35,603 nt of DNA from Clostridium sp. (lineage in GTDB: Bacteria > Bacillota > Clostridia > Lachnospirales > Lachnospiraceae): contig JAMPGS010000021.1 of NCBI GenBank assembly GCA_023663815.1, positions 1 to 35,603 on the forward strand. The letters run 5' to 3'. The notes beneath the pieces are model-generated. The model did not search any database, was not told where the DNA came from, and saw only the letters and a program-made list of their open reading frames with translations. A program made the translations under genes and the position numbers. Of the stretch, positions 7,105 through 15,421 are shown in pieces; positions within the stretch are counted from its first letter, which is position 1, and the number at the start of each line of letters is the position of its first letter.

Positions 7105-7960
7105 AAATTTTTTTATGTGTAAATTTTTTTGCAATAAAAGCTATAATGATAAAAGAAAGTATTTGCCCAATCAGAATCCTTACAATCTGCAGGCTGTCGG
7201 CTTCATTATTTGAAATCACATGCAGTAAATTTGTCGCAATCACATTGTTAAAAAGATGGTCGCCAAGTCCCATCCACAAGCTTCCCGTCATTTGATATAA
7301 AAGCGTCCATTTTATACTCATCATTCCGGCCAATAGAATATATCCAATTCCCATTGCCAATAGACCGGCAAGGGACGAGTTCCCTTCCGCATAATCTCTT
7401 AAGGGCATAACCCAATGCCAGATTCCAAACAAAAAAGCAATCAAGAGCGCGGCTTTGCAAAAGGATAATTTTTCGGCAAGAATTTTCATAAACAGGCCGC
7501 GGAAAACGCCTTCTTCCATCCAGACGTTTATAAGGTTAAATACAATGCATAAGGTGAAAAATAAAATGCCGGTATGTTTTATCGTCTCGCCGTTTAATGA
7601 AAAACCACTCACATAAAAAGACAAGGACACATGTCCGTTGATGCGGTAAAGGATAAGACATTCAATGGAATAAGCTGCAGAAAAGCAGACGCACCCTAGC
7701 AGAAATCCCTTTGCAACGCCGGATATGCTTTTACTTTTTGTAAAGCCAATACTTTGCCAGCCGTCGCGCAGAAAGTGAAGAACGGCGGCTAAAAGAATAA
7801 TCCCAAAAACCTTGTGAAAAACGTTTTCCTGAAGGATAGTCCTGTCGGTTCTTATTATAAAATATTCTATCAATCTGGCAAGCCCGCATATGATAAATAA
7901 AAAGATGCAGCTTGCTATGGGATATTTTTTGATATTTTTTGAAACGCTGTGCTTTTCCAT
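7103..7960 (-). CDS. CPBP family intramembrane protease (CaaX-protease/bacteriocin-processing type)
   Basis: 285-residue, about eight-helix membrane protein of the CPBP family (Abi/CaaX protease), intramembrane metal-dependent glutamic peptidases. The three signature motifs are present: EExxxR at residues 149-154 (MEEGVFRG), FxxxH at 178-182 (FGIWH), and HxxxN at 235-239 (HLFNN). The minus-strand ATG at 7960 follows AGGAGATACA. It is oriented against both flanking recombinases and stands alone. In Firmicutes, members process prenylated-type substrates or give immunity to bacteriocins, but the substrate here is unknown. Its position between a broken and an intact recombinase suggests cargo. 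The last codons overlap the IS-end-like sequence. Confidence 0.9.
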   Translation of the reverse strand: MEKHSVSKNIKKYPIASCIFLFIICGLARLIEYFIIRTDRTILQENVFHKVFGIILLAAVLHFLRDGWQSIGFTKSKSISGVAKGFLLGCVCFSAAYSIECLILYRINGHVSLSFYVSGFSLNGETIKHTGILFFTLCIVFNLINVWMEEGVFRGLFMKILAEKLSFCKAALLIAFLFGIWHWVMPLRDYAEGNSSLAGLLAMGIGYILLAGMMSIKWTLLYQMTGSLWMGLGDHLFNNVIATNLLHVISNNEADSLQIVRILIGQILSFIIIAFIAKKFTHKKI

Positions 7961-8071
7961 TGTATCTCCTGAACAATTCCAAATTTACAGGCATTTGATA
8001 ATCGACGCGAGCATTGCTTAAACGCGCATATCATTTATATATTTGCAGGGTGAAATTATTTTGTCAAGCGG

Positions 8072-8123
8072 TTCATTCCCGCGAGCAGCGATTTAAATTC
8101 ATTCTCGCAAGTAGCGATTTAAA
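8072..8123. repeat. Exact-length 26-nt tandem duplication
   Basis: Units 8072-8097 and 8098-8123 abut with no gap and differ at three positions, all transitions (C/T, G/A, C/T). Both end in GCGATTTAAA. The rest of the 7961-8299 gap shows no gene. Confidence 0.85.
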
Positions 8124-8299
8124 GCTATGCTCATATGGCTTTGGCGACGGCGGCAAGGTCTAGCTGCTCTTTGGGAAAAAGCTGATGCCGCTCGCAAGGG
8201 TATATATTTTACAGTTTTGTGTTCAAGCGTTTTATTGTATTACAAGTCGTTTGTCCTGCTGACGTGCCTATGAAAATAAAAAGTTTAATAGAGGTCTTT

Positions 8300-10219
8300 A
8301 TGAAAACAGAAAAGTTTACAATTGCAAAATACCTGCGTATTTCCGACGAGGATAAGGACAAGGAGGAGCTTGAAAAGGAGGAATCCAACAGTATTGTAAA
8401 CCAGCGAAATCTAATTGCAGATTTTATTGAAAGGACGCCCGAATTTGAAAAAGCCTCTGTCTTGGAATTCTGCGACGACGGCTTCAGCGGCAGGAATTTT
8501 GAGCGGCCCGCCGTGCAGGAAATGTTGGCGAAGGTAAGGCGGGGGGAAATCCAATGCATTGTTGTGAAAGACCTTTCCCGATTTGGCCGCGATTATCTGG
8601 CGGTAGGAAATTACCTTTCGCGGGTATTTCCTTTTTTGGGAGTGCGTTTTATCGCAGTGAATGATGGATTTGACAGCGGCAGGCAGGGGGACGTCGATGG
8701 CTTGGATACTTCCTTTAAGCTGCTATTGCATGACCTTTACAGCCGGGATTTGTCGCGGAAGGTGCAAAGCGCCCAGCGTCAAAGAGCGCGGCGGGGGGAA
8801 TTCCTTTCCTCCTTTGCGCCCTTTGGGTATGTGAAGGATAAGGAAAATAAAAAAAAGCTGGCAGTTGACCCGGCGGCGGCAGAGATTGTGCGCCGCATTT
8901 TTCATATGACGGCGGAGGGATTAAGCACAGCCCGGATTGCGCAGACATTAAATAAGGAAGGCATCCCCACGCCCATGGGGTATAAAAGGGAAATGGGCTG
9001 CTCCCGCAAGATTTGGGGGAACGCTCATGAAAACCAGTTTTGGACTCAAAATGCGGTAATGAAAATTTTAAGGGACGAGCGTTACATAGGGAACATCGTT
9101 TACGGAAAAAGACGGCAGGACGGAGCGGGAAGCCTTCACGCGCATAAGGCGGCGAGGGAGGAGTGGATTGTCGTGGAAAATACTCACGAAGGGCTGATAG
9201 CAAAAGCGGAGTTTGACAGGGTTCAGGAGCAAATTTCCAAGAGAGCAAGAAGCGGCCGGGCCCAAGGGGGCAAGTCTTGTTCTGATACGAGCGGCTCTGC
9301 GCAGGGGGATATGCCGCCAAAACTGCACGCAGGCCGCACGACGGACGGCGAGAACTCGATTCTCTGCTTGACCGAGCGGAGAAGCAATAGAACATTCTCC
9401 GCTGTGCGGCCCGCTCTCCACCCGGCAGACACAGAAAGCCCTTCCCCACGCTCAATAAAAAAGGTGCGATGCGGAATCTGCGGCTATGCCATGACCCGCA
9501 TGAAAACCAAGGAACCCTACTACTATTGCCAGACGCCGAGGGTAACGGATAAGTATTTTTGCCCCACGGAAAGGATACCGGAACAGGATTTGAAGCGGGC
9601 GGCGTTTGTAGATTTGCGGATGCGGGCGGCTTATAGAGCGGATATTAGCCGTATATGGGAGGAAAAGCTTTACATAAAAAGGCAAAAAGCCGCGGAGGAG
9701 GAGAAAAAGCTTGCGGAGCTAAAAAGCATTTTGCGGGAAACGGACAACGATACGCGGCGGCTTTACGAACAGTTTGCGCTGGGTGAGCTGAAAAAGGAGG
9801 AATACCTTATAAAAAAGGAAGCTCTTGTAAAAAAGAAGGAGAATCTTCTTATTAAAATGCAGGAGGCGCAGGAGGGGTTAGAAGGAATAGGCGGGAAGGA
9901 AAGACGTGGAGAAAAAGGGAGAGGAAAGGAAAAGCGCGGAGAAAATGGAAGCGGAGAAGAGAAGAGCGAGGAAAAAAGAGGCAGGGAGGAACAGAGAGGA
10001 ACAGAATGGAAAGGAATAGAGAAAGAAGGAGAGGAGCGGAGTGGAAAAGAAAAGAGCGGAGAAGAAAGAAAAGGAAATTCCGCGGGTGATGCCCGGCAAC
10101 ACGATAGAGCGGGAGAATTGACCGCGGAAATGGCAGCGGAGCTTTTGCAGGAAATAATTATTTATCCCGATAGAAAGCTAAACATTGTCTGGAATTTTAA
10201 GGAAGAGGTTTTGGGGTAA
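8300..10219 (+). CDS. Large serine recombinase with two in-frame inserts
   Basis: 639-residue site-specific recombinase. Catalytic domain: YLRIS puts the nucleophile at Ser15, followed by DDGFSGRNFERP, CIVVKDLSRFGRDY and FPFLGVRFIAVNDGFDS. A recombinase domain follows (PFGYVKDKENKKKL to EEWIVVENTHEGLI), then a zinc ribbon (CGICG ... YYYC ... C) near residues 390-425 and a coiled coil. Two parts are foreign to the family: residues about 317-386, between recombinase domain and zinc ribbon, where relatives have about 15 residues, and about 529-595, a Lys/Glu/Arg/Gly-rich stretch before the normal C-terminal IIIYPDRKLNIVW. Both keep the frame. ATG 8300 has GAGG 5 nt upstream; in-frame GTG 8219 and ATG 8270 lack sites. 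It may still be active because both inserts fall in linkers. Confidence 0.9.
   Translation: MKTEKFTIAKYLRISDEDKDKEELEKEESNSIVNQRNLIADFIERTPEFEKASVLEFCDDGFSGRNFERPAVQEMLAKVRRGEIQCIVVKDLSRFGRDYLAVGNYLSRVFPFLGVRFIAVNDGFDSGRQGDVDGLDTSFKLLLHDLYSRDLSRKVQSAQRQRARRGEFLSSFAPFGYVKDKENKKKLAVDPAAAEIVRRIFHMTAEGLSTARIAQTLNKEGIPTPMGYKREMGCSRKIWGNAHENQFWTQNAVMKILRDERYIGNIVYGKRRQDGAGSLHAHKAAREEWIVVENTHEGLIAKAEFDRVQEQISKRARSGRAQGGKSCSDTSGSAQGDMPPKLHAGRTTDGENSILCLTERRSNRTFSAVRPALHPADTESPSPRSIKKVRCGICGYAMTRMKTKEPYYYCQTPRVTDKYFCPTERIPEQDLKRAAFVDLRMRAAYRADISRIWEEKLYIKRQKAAEEEKKLAELKSILRETDNDTRRLYEQFALGELKKEEYLIKKEALVKKKENLLIKMQEAQEGLEGIGGKERRGEKGRGKEKRGENGSGEEKSEEKRGREEQRGTEWKGIEKEGEERSGKEKSGEERKGNSAGDARQHDRAGELTAEMAAELLQEIIIYPDRKLNIVWNFKEEVLG
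9255..9426. repeat. Palindromic in-frame insert inside the third recombinase
   Basis: Nested inverted repeats: GCCGGG (9255-9260) with CCCGGC (9421-9426); GGCCGCAC (9332-9339) with GTGCGGCC (9404-9411); AGCGGAGAA (9375-9383) with TTCTCCGCT (9395-9403); and a small GAGAA/TTCTC hairpin near 9351-9365. The last three would fold as a closed junction with two arms. The block codes for the extra residues between recombinase domain and zinc ribbon, which are low in hydrophobic content and have no family counterpart. Confidence 0.55.
9886..10085. repeat. Purine-rich degenerate repeat inside the third recombinase
   Basis: About 200 nt made mostly of A and G on the plus strand, with recurring pieces such as GGAGAAAA, AAAAGCGCGGAGAA and AAAAGAGCGGAGAAGAAAG. 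It codes for a charged EKRG-rich linker and leaves the frame open because T is rare. It resembles the purine-rich spacer array at 13350-13587 in composition and style. Confidence 0.6.
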
Positions 10220-10245
10220 TTTGCGGTAAGTTCAATAAGAAGAGA

Positions 10246-10335
10246 CTGCCGCATTAAGAAAATAGGTACAAGATATTGTGATGTCTGATAATATGCTGAT
10301 ACTTTGTCTTGTACATCAGAATCTTAGTGCGGCAG
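10246..10335. terminator. 90-nt near-perfect palindrome between convergent genes
   Basis: CTGCCGCATTAAGA (10246-10259) pairs with TCTTAGTGCGGCAG (10322-10335) with one mismatch, and GTACAAGATA (10266-10275) pairs with TGTCTTGTAC (10305-10314) with one mismatch. It sits between the stop of the third recombinase (10219) and the minus-strand stop of the ThuA-like gene (10344). It could serve both as a terminator, though there is no clean T-run on either side. Its length and two-step stem also fit a non-autonomous palindromic mobile element. Confidence 0.5.
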
Positions 10336-10343
10336 CTCCATAA

Positions 10344-11000
10344 TTATTTTTTATATACGCACCAATCGGCGGCGTTTTTCAGCAGCTTAACGTATTCGGG
10401 GAAAATCAGATTTTCCGTCACATGTCCGGGCGTAACGCCGCATATTCTGCCTTTCCCAAGGGAGTGCGCCCACAAAGCGGGCTGTCTGCCGTTTTCCGAA
10501 ATGGTATACCCCAATATTCCTGTTGGGAATTCAGGTAACATTTCCATAATATAATGCTCGTCGTCGGCCGGAAAAGTAAATTCGGAAAGATGATTCGTAA
10601 TCGGGTGCGCCTTTTCAGGAATGAATTTTACCTCGCATTGGGGCGGGTGAGAAACAAAACGAGCGCGCAGTATCTCACAGCTAATAATATGCTTCGCAGG
10701 CAGGTCCGCCAGTCCGCAATGAATTGCAAGAAATCCCATTCCTTCCTCAGAAATTAATTTCTTTAAAGCATTGCTCCATTTACTGTCACACCATATAGAG
10801 GTTGATATTTGGGCATTTTCAATAGGGTCCTTAAAGGTAACAAATAAATCGGGAGCATTGGTCGTATTTAAAAGCTCTGCAGGATTTTCCGTCGCCCGTG
10901 CCTTCCAATCGGCTTGCGGAAGCATAAGGTCTAAAAGAGGAATTATGCTTGCGGTTGGATGCCAATAATCGCCTGTCAGTATTAACGCCGTTTTTTTCAT
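10344..11000 (-). CDS. ThuA-like domain protein (class I glutamine-amidotransferase-like fold)
   Basis: 218-residue cytoplasmic protein. The LILTGDYWHPTASIIPLL start, GMGFLAIHCG, the PADDEHYIM segment and the closing PALWAHSLGKGRICGVTPGH strand-loop are the pattern of the ThuA family (trehalose-utilisation type, amidotransferase-like fold lacking the glutaminase triad). Members are often found with sugar-catabolism genes and have no firmly established reaction. Minus-strand ATG at 11000 follows AAGGAGTATGAT. It stands alone, convergent with the third recombinase and divergent from a broken peptidoglycan-binding gene. No sugar operon is adjacent, so the pathway here is unknown. Confidence 0.85.
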   Translation of the reverse strand: MKKTALILTGDYWHPTASIIPLLDLMLPQADWKARATENPAELLNTTNAPDLFVTFKDPIENAQISTSIWCDSKWSNALKKLISEEGMGFLAIHCGLADLPAKHIISCEILRARFVSHPPQCEVKFIPEKAHPITNHLSEFTFPADDEHYIMEMLPEFPTGILGYTISENGRQPALWAHSLGKGRICGVTPGHVTENLIFPEYVKLLKNAADWCVYKK

Positions 11001-11127
11001 ATCATACTCCTTTGCAGATATTTTATAAAATTTGTAAAGTGGTGTAATGACCTATAATTATATTACATTTTCTGCTTTAAATCTATAATAAACGCGTTAA
11101 AAATTCCAATTTATACTTAGTCCCTGC

Positions 11128-11499
11128 GTAACAGCAGGGGAAGAAGGTTATGCCGCCATTGATATTATCCGCTATTATTATGGAAACGACATGTACATCA
11201 ACACGGCGGAGAGCATTTCCGGCGTGCCCTCTTCATGGCCCGGCTACAATCTGACAATCGGCTCCTCCGGGGATAAGGTAAGACAGATGCAGCAGCAGTT
11301 AAACCGCATTGCAAGAAATTACCCGGCCATTCCCACAGTGACGGCCGACGGTATTTTTGGCGCGGCAACGGCGGAAGCGGTGAAAACTTTCCAGAGAATT
11401 TTTAACCTGCCTGACAATGGAATTGTGGATTTTCCCACTTGGTACAGCATTTCCAATATATATGTGGGAGTTAGCCGAATTTCGGAGCCGGGAACGTGA
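11128..11499 (+). pseudogene. 3' fragment of a SpoIID-like / peptidoglycan-binding protein gene
   Basis: The frame codes for EEGYAAIDIIRYYYGND, which resembles the end of a SpoIID-like domain, followed by a PG_binding_1 repeat (LTIGSSGDKVRQMQQQLNRI ... ADGIFGAATAEAVKTFQ ... GIVDFPTWYSI). In the intact family I know from Lachnospiraceae this is the last quarter or so of a protein several times longer. An in-frame stop lies at 11098-11100 and nothing upstream looks like the missing domain. The first ATG (11191) has no good ribosome site, and the upstream 90 nt hold the leader of the divergent ThuA-like gene. I read it as a truncated, probably untranslated remnant; a 102-residue cell-wall-binding peptide from 11191 is the less likely alternative. 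Confidence 0.8.
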
Positions 11500-11545
11500 A
11501 TTTTGGAATCTTTTATAAATTTAACATTAAGTTAAAAAATAATTA

Positions 11546-11574
11546 ATGACATTGCCTCGTCCTTTCGCTATAAT
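11546..11574 (+). promoter_or_regulatory. Promoter for the DUF5722 gene
   Basis: ATGACA (11546-11551) and TATAAT (11569-11574) with a 17-nt spacer, about 85 nt before the start codon. The -35 matches consensus at five of six positions. Confidence 0.65.
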
Positions 11575-11660
11575 GTAGAAAAAACAAATTTACTGTAGAA
11601 ATACCAAGGATAGCTTTTTTCACTCAAAAACAGTGACATTGTGCGGAAAAGGGGATAAAC

Positions 11661-13349
11661 ATGAGAAAAAAGAATAAGATAATCGTTACAATGATGGCAA
11701 TGGCAATCGGAGCGTTTGCGGCGTGCTTTGGCGGCAAGGGACTGTGCGCGGAGGCGGCAGGCAGACCTGTCACCATCACTAGCTGTGAAATTTCGGGAAG
11801 CGACGTAGTGTGCGAGTTGGAGACGGAAAGTATCCCGTCAAGCGACGACGGCAGGTTTTACATTTATGCGGACGAGGTGCATGTGGACGGAACCGAGGGC
11901 AAGATTGTTGCAAGGGCGGAGGCGGAAAAAAATGTTTCCATAAGCTTCCCTCTTAATTACAATACCGATAAGTCCAATTTAAGCCGGAAATTTTTGGTGG
12001 CCGTGAAGCGGGACGGGGAGATGGTTCAGGTAAGCGACGAGCATTATATCACCAACCCGGAGGCTCTTGCGGCCTACACCACGGAGCGGATGCACGTGGG
12101 CATCAAGGGGATTTTGCCCGATATCACAAGAGTGTCGGCGGGACAGCTTCAAGACTTGGGGATTCAGCAGGTAGTCTACAATATGGATATCAGCGAAATC
12201 TGTTCGGCGGCCTCGGCTCCCGACGCCATTGCTTTTGAGTACAATGACGAGACCTACTATTTTGACGGGGAAGTGCTTGGAAGATACGATTCCACTTTAA
12301 GGAGCCTGAACCGGTTCGGGATGCAGATAACGCTGGTTCTCTTAAACGGCGGCGAGGGGATTTACGGGCAGGATTTGCTTCATCCCCTGTCAAGACCGGA
12401 AGTGGGTGAAGACGGGGAAGTGTTGGAAGAACAGGTGGAGTGCCCCGGCTACGCGCTGAATGTGGCGGAGGAGGAAGGCGTCAACCATTTGAAGGCCATC
12501 GGAGCTTTTTTAGGGCAGCACTATTCGGGACAATTCGGCTGCGGGCAGGTGGATAATTGGATTATAGGAAATGAGGTAAACGCCCGCACATCATGGTGGT
12601 ATACCAGCTCCGATTCGCTGGAAGTGAATGTAAACACCTATGTCAAGTCCTTCCGTATCCTCTATAATGAGTTGAAAAGCATGAACGCCAACGTGCAGGT
12701 TTACAATTCCATCGACCAAGAGTGGAACCGCAAATCAAATCCCGGCAGTTTTCTTGCAAAGGAATATCTTGACAGATTTAATTATTTTATGAACCGCGAG
12801 GGAAATATCGATTGGGGGCTTTCCTATCACCCTTACAATTCCCCGCTGTACGACCCTTACGCGTGGAACGGGCCGGCGGTTTGGGTAAAGGATAGTATCA
12901 CAACGCCGTACATTACTATGCAGAATATTGACATTTTAATTGATTATATGAATAGGGATAATTTCTTGAATCCTGAAGGGGAGGTTAGGAGTATTTCCCT
13001 TGCAGAAATCGGCTATACCTCGGCTTTTGGGGACGAAAAACAGGAGGCCTCCATAGCCTACGGCTATTTGAAAGCGGCTTCCATTCCTGAAGTAGACGCT
13101 TTTATGCTGTTCCGCCAGACCGACGAGGCTTACGAGATGGAAAGCCATCTTGCGCTGGGACTGTACGATTTAAATGGAAATAAAAAGCCTTCCTATGATA
13201 TTTACAAAAATCTGGGAACGGAAAACGAGGCGGAGGCAAAGGCGCGTGCTTCCGAGATTATCGGTATGGATATCGACGAGATGATTAGTGAAAATATCGT
13301 GTGGACGCGAGAAGGTAGCGGCGTGATTGGCGAGGACGCGGAGGAGTAA
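11661..13349 (+). CDS. Secreted DUF5722 protein, clan GH-A glycoside-hydrolase-like
   Basis: 562 residues with an N-terminal export signal (basic MRKKNK, hydrophobic IIVTMMAMAIGAFAACF, cleavage plausible after the Ala-rich AEAAG). A beta-rich N-terminal domain of about 130 residues precedes a TIM-barrel-like domain. Two features fit retaining clan GH-A enzymes: NWIIGNEVNA with Glu305 as candidate acid/base after strand 4, and SLAEIGYTS with Glu449 as candidate nucleophile at strand 7. DUF5722 proteins are uncharacterised but recognised as glycosidase-like. ATG 11661 follows AAGGGGATAAAC. It has its own promoter. The gene is separated from the next by an odd 238-nt purine-rich spacer, so an operon with the DUF885 gene is uncertain. 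Substrate unknown. Confidence 0.85.
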   Translation: MRKKNKIIVTMMAMAIGAFAACFGGKGLCAEAAGRPVTITSCEISGSDVVCELETESIPSSDDGRFYIYADEVHVDGTEGKIVARAEAEKNVSISFPLNYNTDKSNLSRKFLVAVKRDGEMVQVSDEHYITNPEALAAYTTERMHVGIKGILPDITRVSAGQLQDLGIQQVVYNMDISEICSAASAPDAIAFEYNDETYYFDGEVLGRYDSTLRSLNRFGMQITLVLLNGGEGIYGQDLLHPLSRPEVGEDGEVLEEQVECPGYALNVAEEEGVNHLKAIGAFLGQHYSGQFGCGQVDNWIIGNEVNARTSWWYTSSDSLEVNVNTYVKSFRILYNELKSMNANVQVYNSIDQEWNRKSNPGSFLAKEYLDRFNYFMNREGNIDWGLSYHPYNSPLYDPYAWNGPAVWVKDSITTPYITMQNIDILIDYMNRDNFLNPEGEVRSISLAEIGYTSAFGDEKQEASIAYGYLKAASIPEVDAFMLFRQTDEAYEMESHLALGLYDLNGNKKPSYDIYKNLGTENEAEAKARASEIIGMDIDEMISENIVWTREGSGVIGEDAEE

Positions 13350-13587
13350 GCGAGAGAAGCGGAAAGGCTGAAGAGGCAGGCAAAAAACGCGCGGAACCGA
13401 AAAAGAAAAGGCGAAGAGCTAGACAGGAAAGTACGCGAAAATACGCAGAAGTGGAAAAGAAAGGAACGGAAAGCCAGACGGAAAAGCGCGCGGAAACAGA
13501 AAAATCAAAGAGACAGACGAAAAATGCGCAAAATGGAAATGAAAAGAGCGGGAAACCAGACAAAAAAACACGTAAAAAGCAAGAAAG
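13350..13587. repeat. Purine-rich five-unit degenerate tandem array
   Basis: The gap between the DUF5722 and DUF885 genes is almost free of T and consists of about five imperfect units of 35-55 nt. Each is marked by a (C/T)AG(A/G)C core followed by an A-rich run and a CGCG or CACG step; the cores are near 13377, 13420, 13471, 13514 and 13557. No promoter or terminator is evident, so transcripts may read through into the DUF885 gene. Confidence 0.65.
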
Positions 13588-15360
13588 ATGGAGAATCGGA
13601 TAAAAAAACGGTATGGAAAACGGATAGGGGGAGCGTTGATTTTAGCAGTTACTGTACTGGCTGGCGTGCTTGTATTTACTTTGACGCGCCAAGAGAGCGC
13701 TTCCCCGGAACAGTTCGATACTTTTACGGAGGATTTGTTTAGGAAAGAGGTAGTGGGGAATACGATTAACCTTCACTATACGCTTGCCTATCCTGAAAAT
13801 TACGGAATTATTGATTATGAAATTTCGCTGGGAGATTTTTCACCGGAAGGGCTTGAGGAAAGCTATCAGGAGATGGAGGAGCTGCGGGAAAAGCTTGCTT
13901 CTTTTGATAAGGCGAAACTCACGGACCGGCAGCAGGTGACTTACGATATTTTAACAGACTATGTAAATACGGAGCTTTCGGTAAAGGACTTGGCCCTTTA
14001 TTCGGAGGCTCTTAGTCCTACCACGGGCTATCAGGCGCAGCTTCCCATTGTGCTGGCGGAGTATACCTTTCGCACTAGAAAAGATATAGAGGATTATCTG
14101 GAGCTGACTGCGCTGGTGGACGATGCGATGGCGGGGATTTTGTCCTTGGAGGAAAAGAAGGCGGAGGCAGGGCTTTTTATGTCCGATTATGCCGCCGATG
14201 AGGTTATCGACCAGTGCGGTAAGTTCATAGAAAACCCCGAAGAAAACTATATGATAGAGGTCTTTAACGATAAGATAGATTCTTTTGAGGGGCTTTCTGA
14301 CAAGGAAAAGGAGGAATACCGCGCAAGGAACCGCGAGATTGTTACCACCGAGGTAGTTAGGGGATATCAGTTATTGATTGACGGCTTGAAGAAATTGAAG
14401 GGCAGCGGAACCAACCAGTTGGGGCTTTGCTATTATGAGGACGGAAAAGAATATTACGAGTATTTGGTCCGCACGGGGACAGGATCGGATTTGCCTGTAA
14501 AAAAGCTTCAGAGGAGCACAGAAAAATTTGTGGAAGATTTTTTCCGTAATATACAGCTGCAGATAGTGGATAATCCTCAGATTTACTATGATTTTATGGA
14601 TTATGAATTTCCAATTACAGAGCCGGACGCAATTCTGCAGGATTTGATGAGCGGCACGGAAGAGGATTTTCCCCAGCCGCCGGAGGTGAGCTATAGGATA
14701 AAATATGTCCACCCTTCTATGGAGGAACACTTAAGCCCGGCGTTTTATCTGACCACCCCGGTGGATGATTTGCAGGATAATGTGATTTACATTAACGGAA
14801 AGTACGCGGACAGCGACGAGACGGAGCTTTACCCCACGCTGGCCCATGAGGGATATCCGGGACATTTGTACCAAAATGTATACACCGGTTCCTGCAGCCT
14901 GCCGCTGGTGCGGAGCCTGTTTTCGTTCCCCGGCTACACGGAGGGCTGGGCTACCTATGTTGAGTATGAATATTCCTACAGACTTGCGGGCATGGAGGAG
15001 GCTCTGGCGCAGATGTTCGCGGGCAACGACGCGGCCACGCTGGCCTTACATGCCTACATCGATATGGGAATCCACTACGACGGCTGGAACCGGGAGGATG
15101 TGGCAGAATATCTTGCAGAATTTGGCATTTCCGATGCAGAAACCACAAATCAATTATTTGACATGATTGTGGAGGAGCCGGGAAACTACCTCAGCTATTT
15201 TATAGGCTACTTGGAAATCATGAATCTACAGGAAAAGGCGCAGAAAACTCTAGGCGAAAAGTACAGTGCAAAGGAATTCCACAGATTTTTATTAGAAATA
15301 GGCCCCGCACCCTTTTATATTATAGAAGATTACATGGACGAGTGGATAGAAAGGCAGTAG
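13588..15360 (+). CDS. DUF885 family membrane-anchored putative zinc metallopeptidase
   Basis: 590 residues. An N-terminal helix (residues 13-33, IGGALILAVTVLAGVLVFTL) after a basic start predicts a membrane anchor with the body outside the cell. The DUF885 signature is clear: LAHEGYPGHLYQ with His420, Glu421 and His426, followed by a second-site glutamate in YTEGWATYVE (Glu452). This arrangement resembles gluzincin peptidases. Few DUF885 proteins have been characterised and their substrates are largely unknown. Length is normal. ATG 13588 has only a weak AAGAAAG upstream. Position behind a secreted glycosidase-like protein suggests a shared extracellular role, which is only inference. Confidence 0.88.
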   Translation: MENRIKKRYGKRIGGALILAVTVLAGVLVFTLTRQESASPEQFDTFTEDLFRKEVVGNTINLHYTLAYPENYGIIDYEISLGDFSPEGLEESYQEMEELREKLASFDKAKLTDRQQVTYDILTDYVNTELSVKDLALYSEALSPTTGYQAQLPIVLAEYTFRTRKDIEDYLELTALVDDAMAGILSLEEKKAEAGLFMSDYAADEVIDQCGKFIENPEENYMIEVFNDKIDSFEGLSDKEKEEYRARNREIVTTEVVRGYQLLIDGLKKLKGSGTNQLGLCYYEDGKEYYEYLVRTGTGSDLPVKKLQRSTEKFVEDFFRNIQLQIVDNPQIYYDFMDYEFPITEPDAILQDLMSGTEEDFPQPPEVSYRIKYVHPSMEEHLSPAFYLTTPVDDLQDNVIYINGKYADSDETELYPTLAHEGYPGHLYQNVYTGSCSLPLVRSLFSFPGYTEGWATYVEYEYSYRLAGMEEALAQMFAGNDAATLALHAYIDMGIHYDGWNREDVAEYLAEFGISDAETTNQLFDMIVEEPGNYLSYFIGYLEIMNLQEKAQKTLGEKYSAKEFHRFLLEIGPAPFYIIEDYMDEWIERQ

Positions 15361-15421
15361 CTGCAGAGGACATTTTTGTGGAGGCTTAGCATTAAAATAG
15401 CTAATAAAAGTCCTTTCCGGG

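Noticed and set aside
13350-13742. Open frame continuing for about 130 codons after the DUF5722 stop, suggesting stop readthrough
   Set aside because: The spacer is nearly T-free, so stop codons cannot arise; the Lys/Arg-rich product has no domain, and the frame later overlaps the DUF885 gene out of frame.
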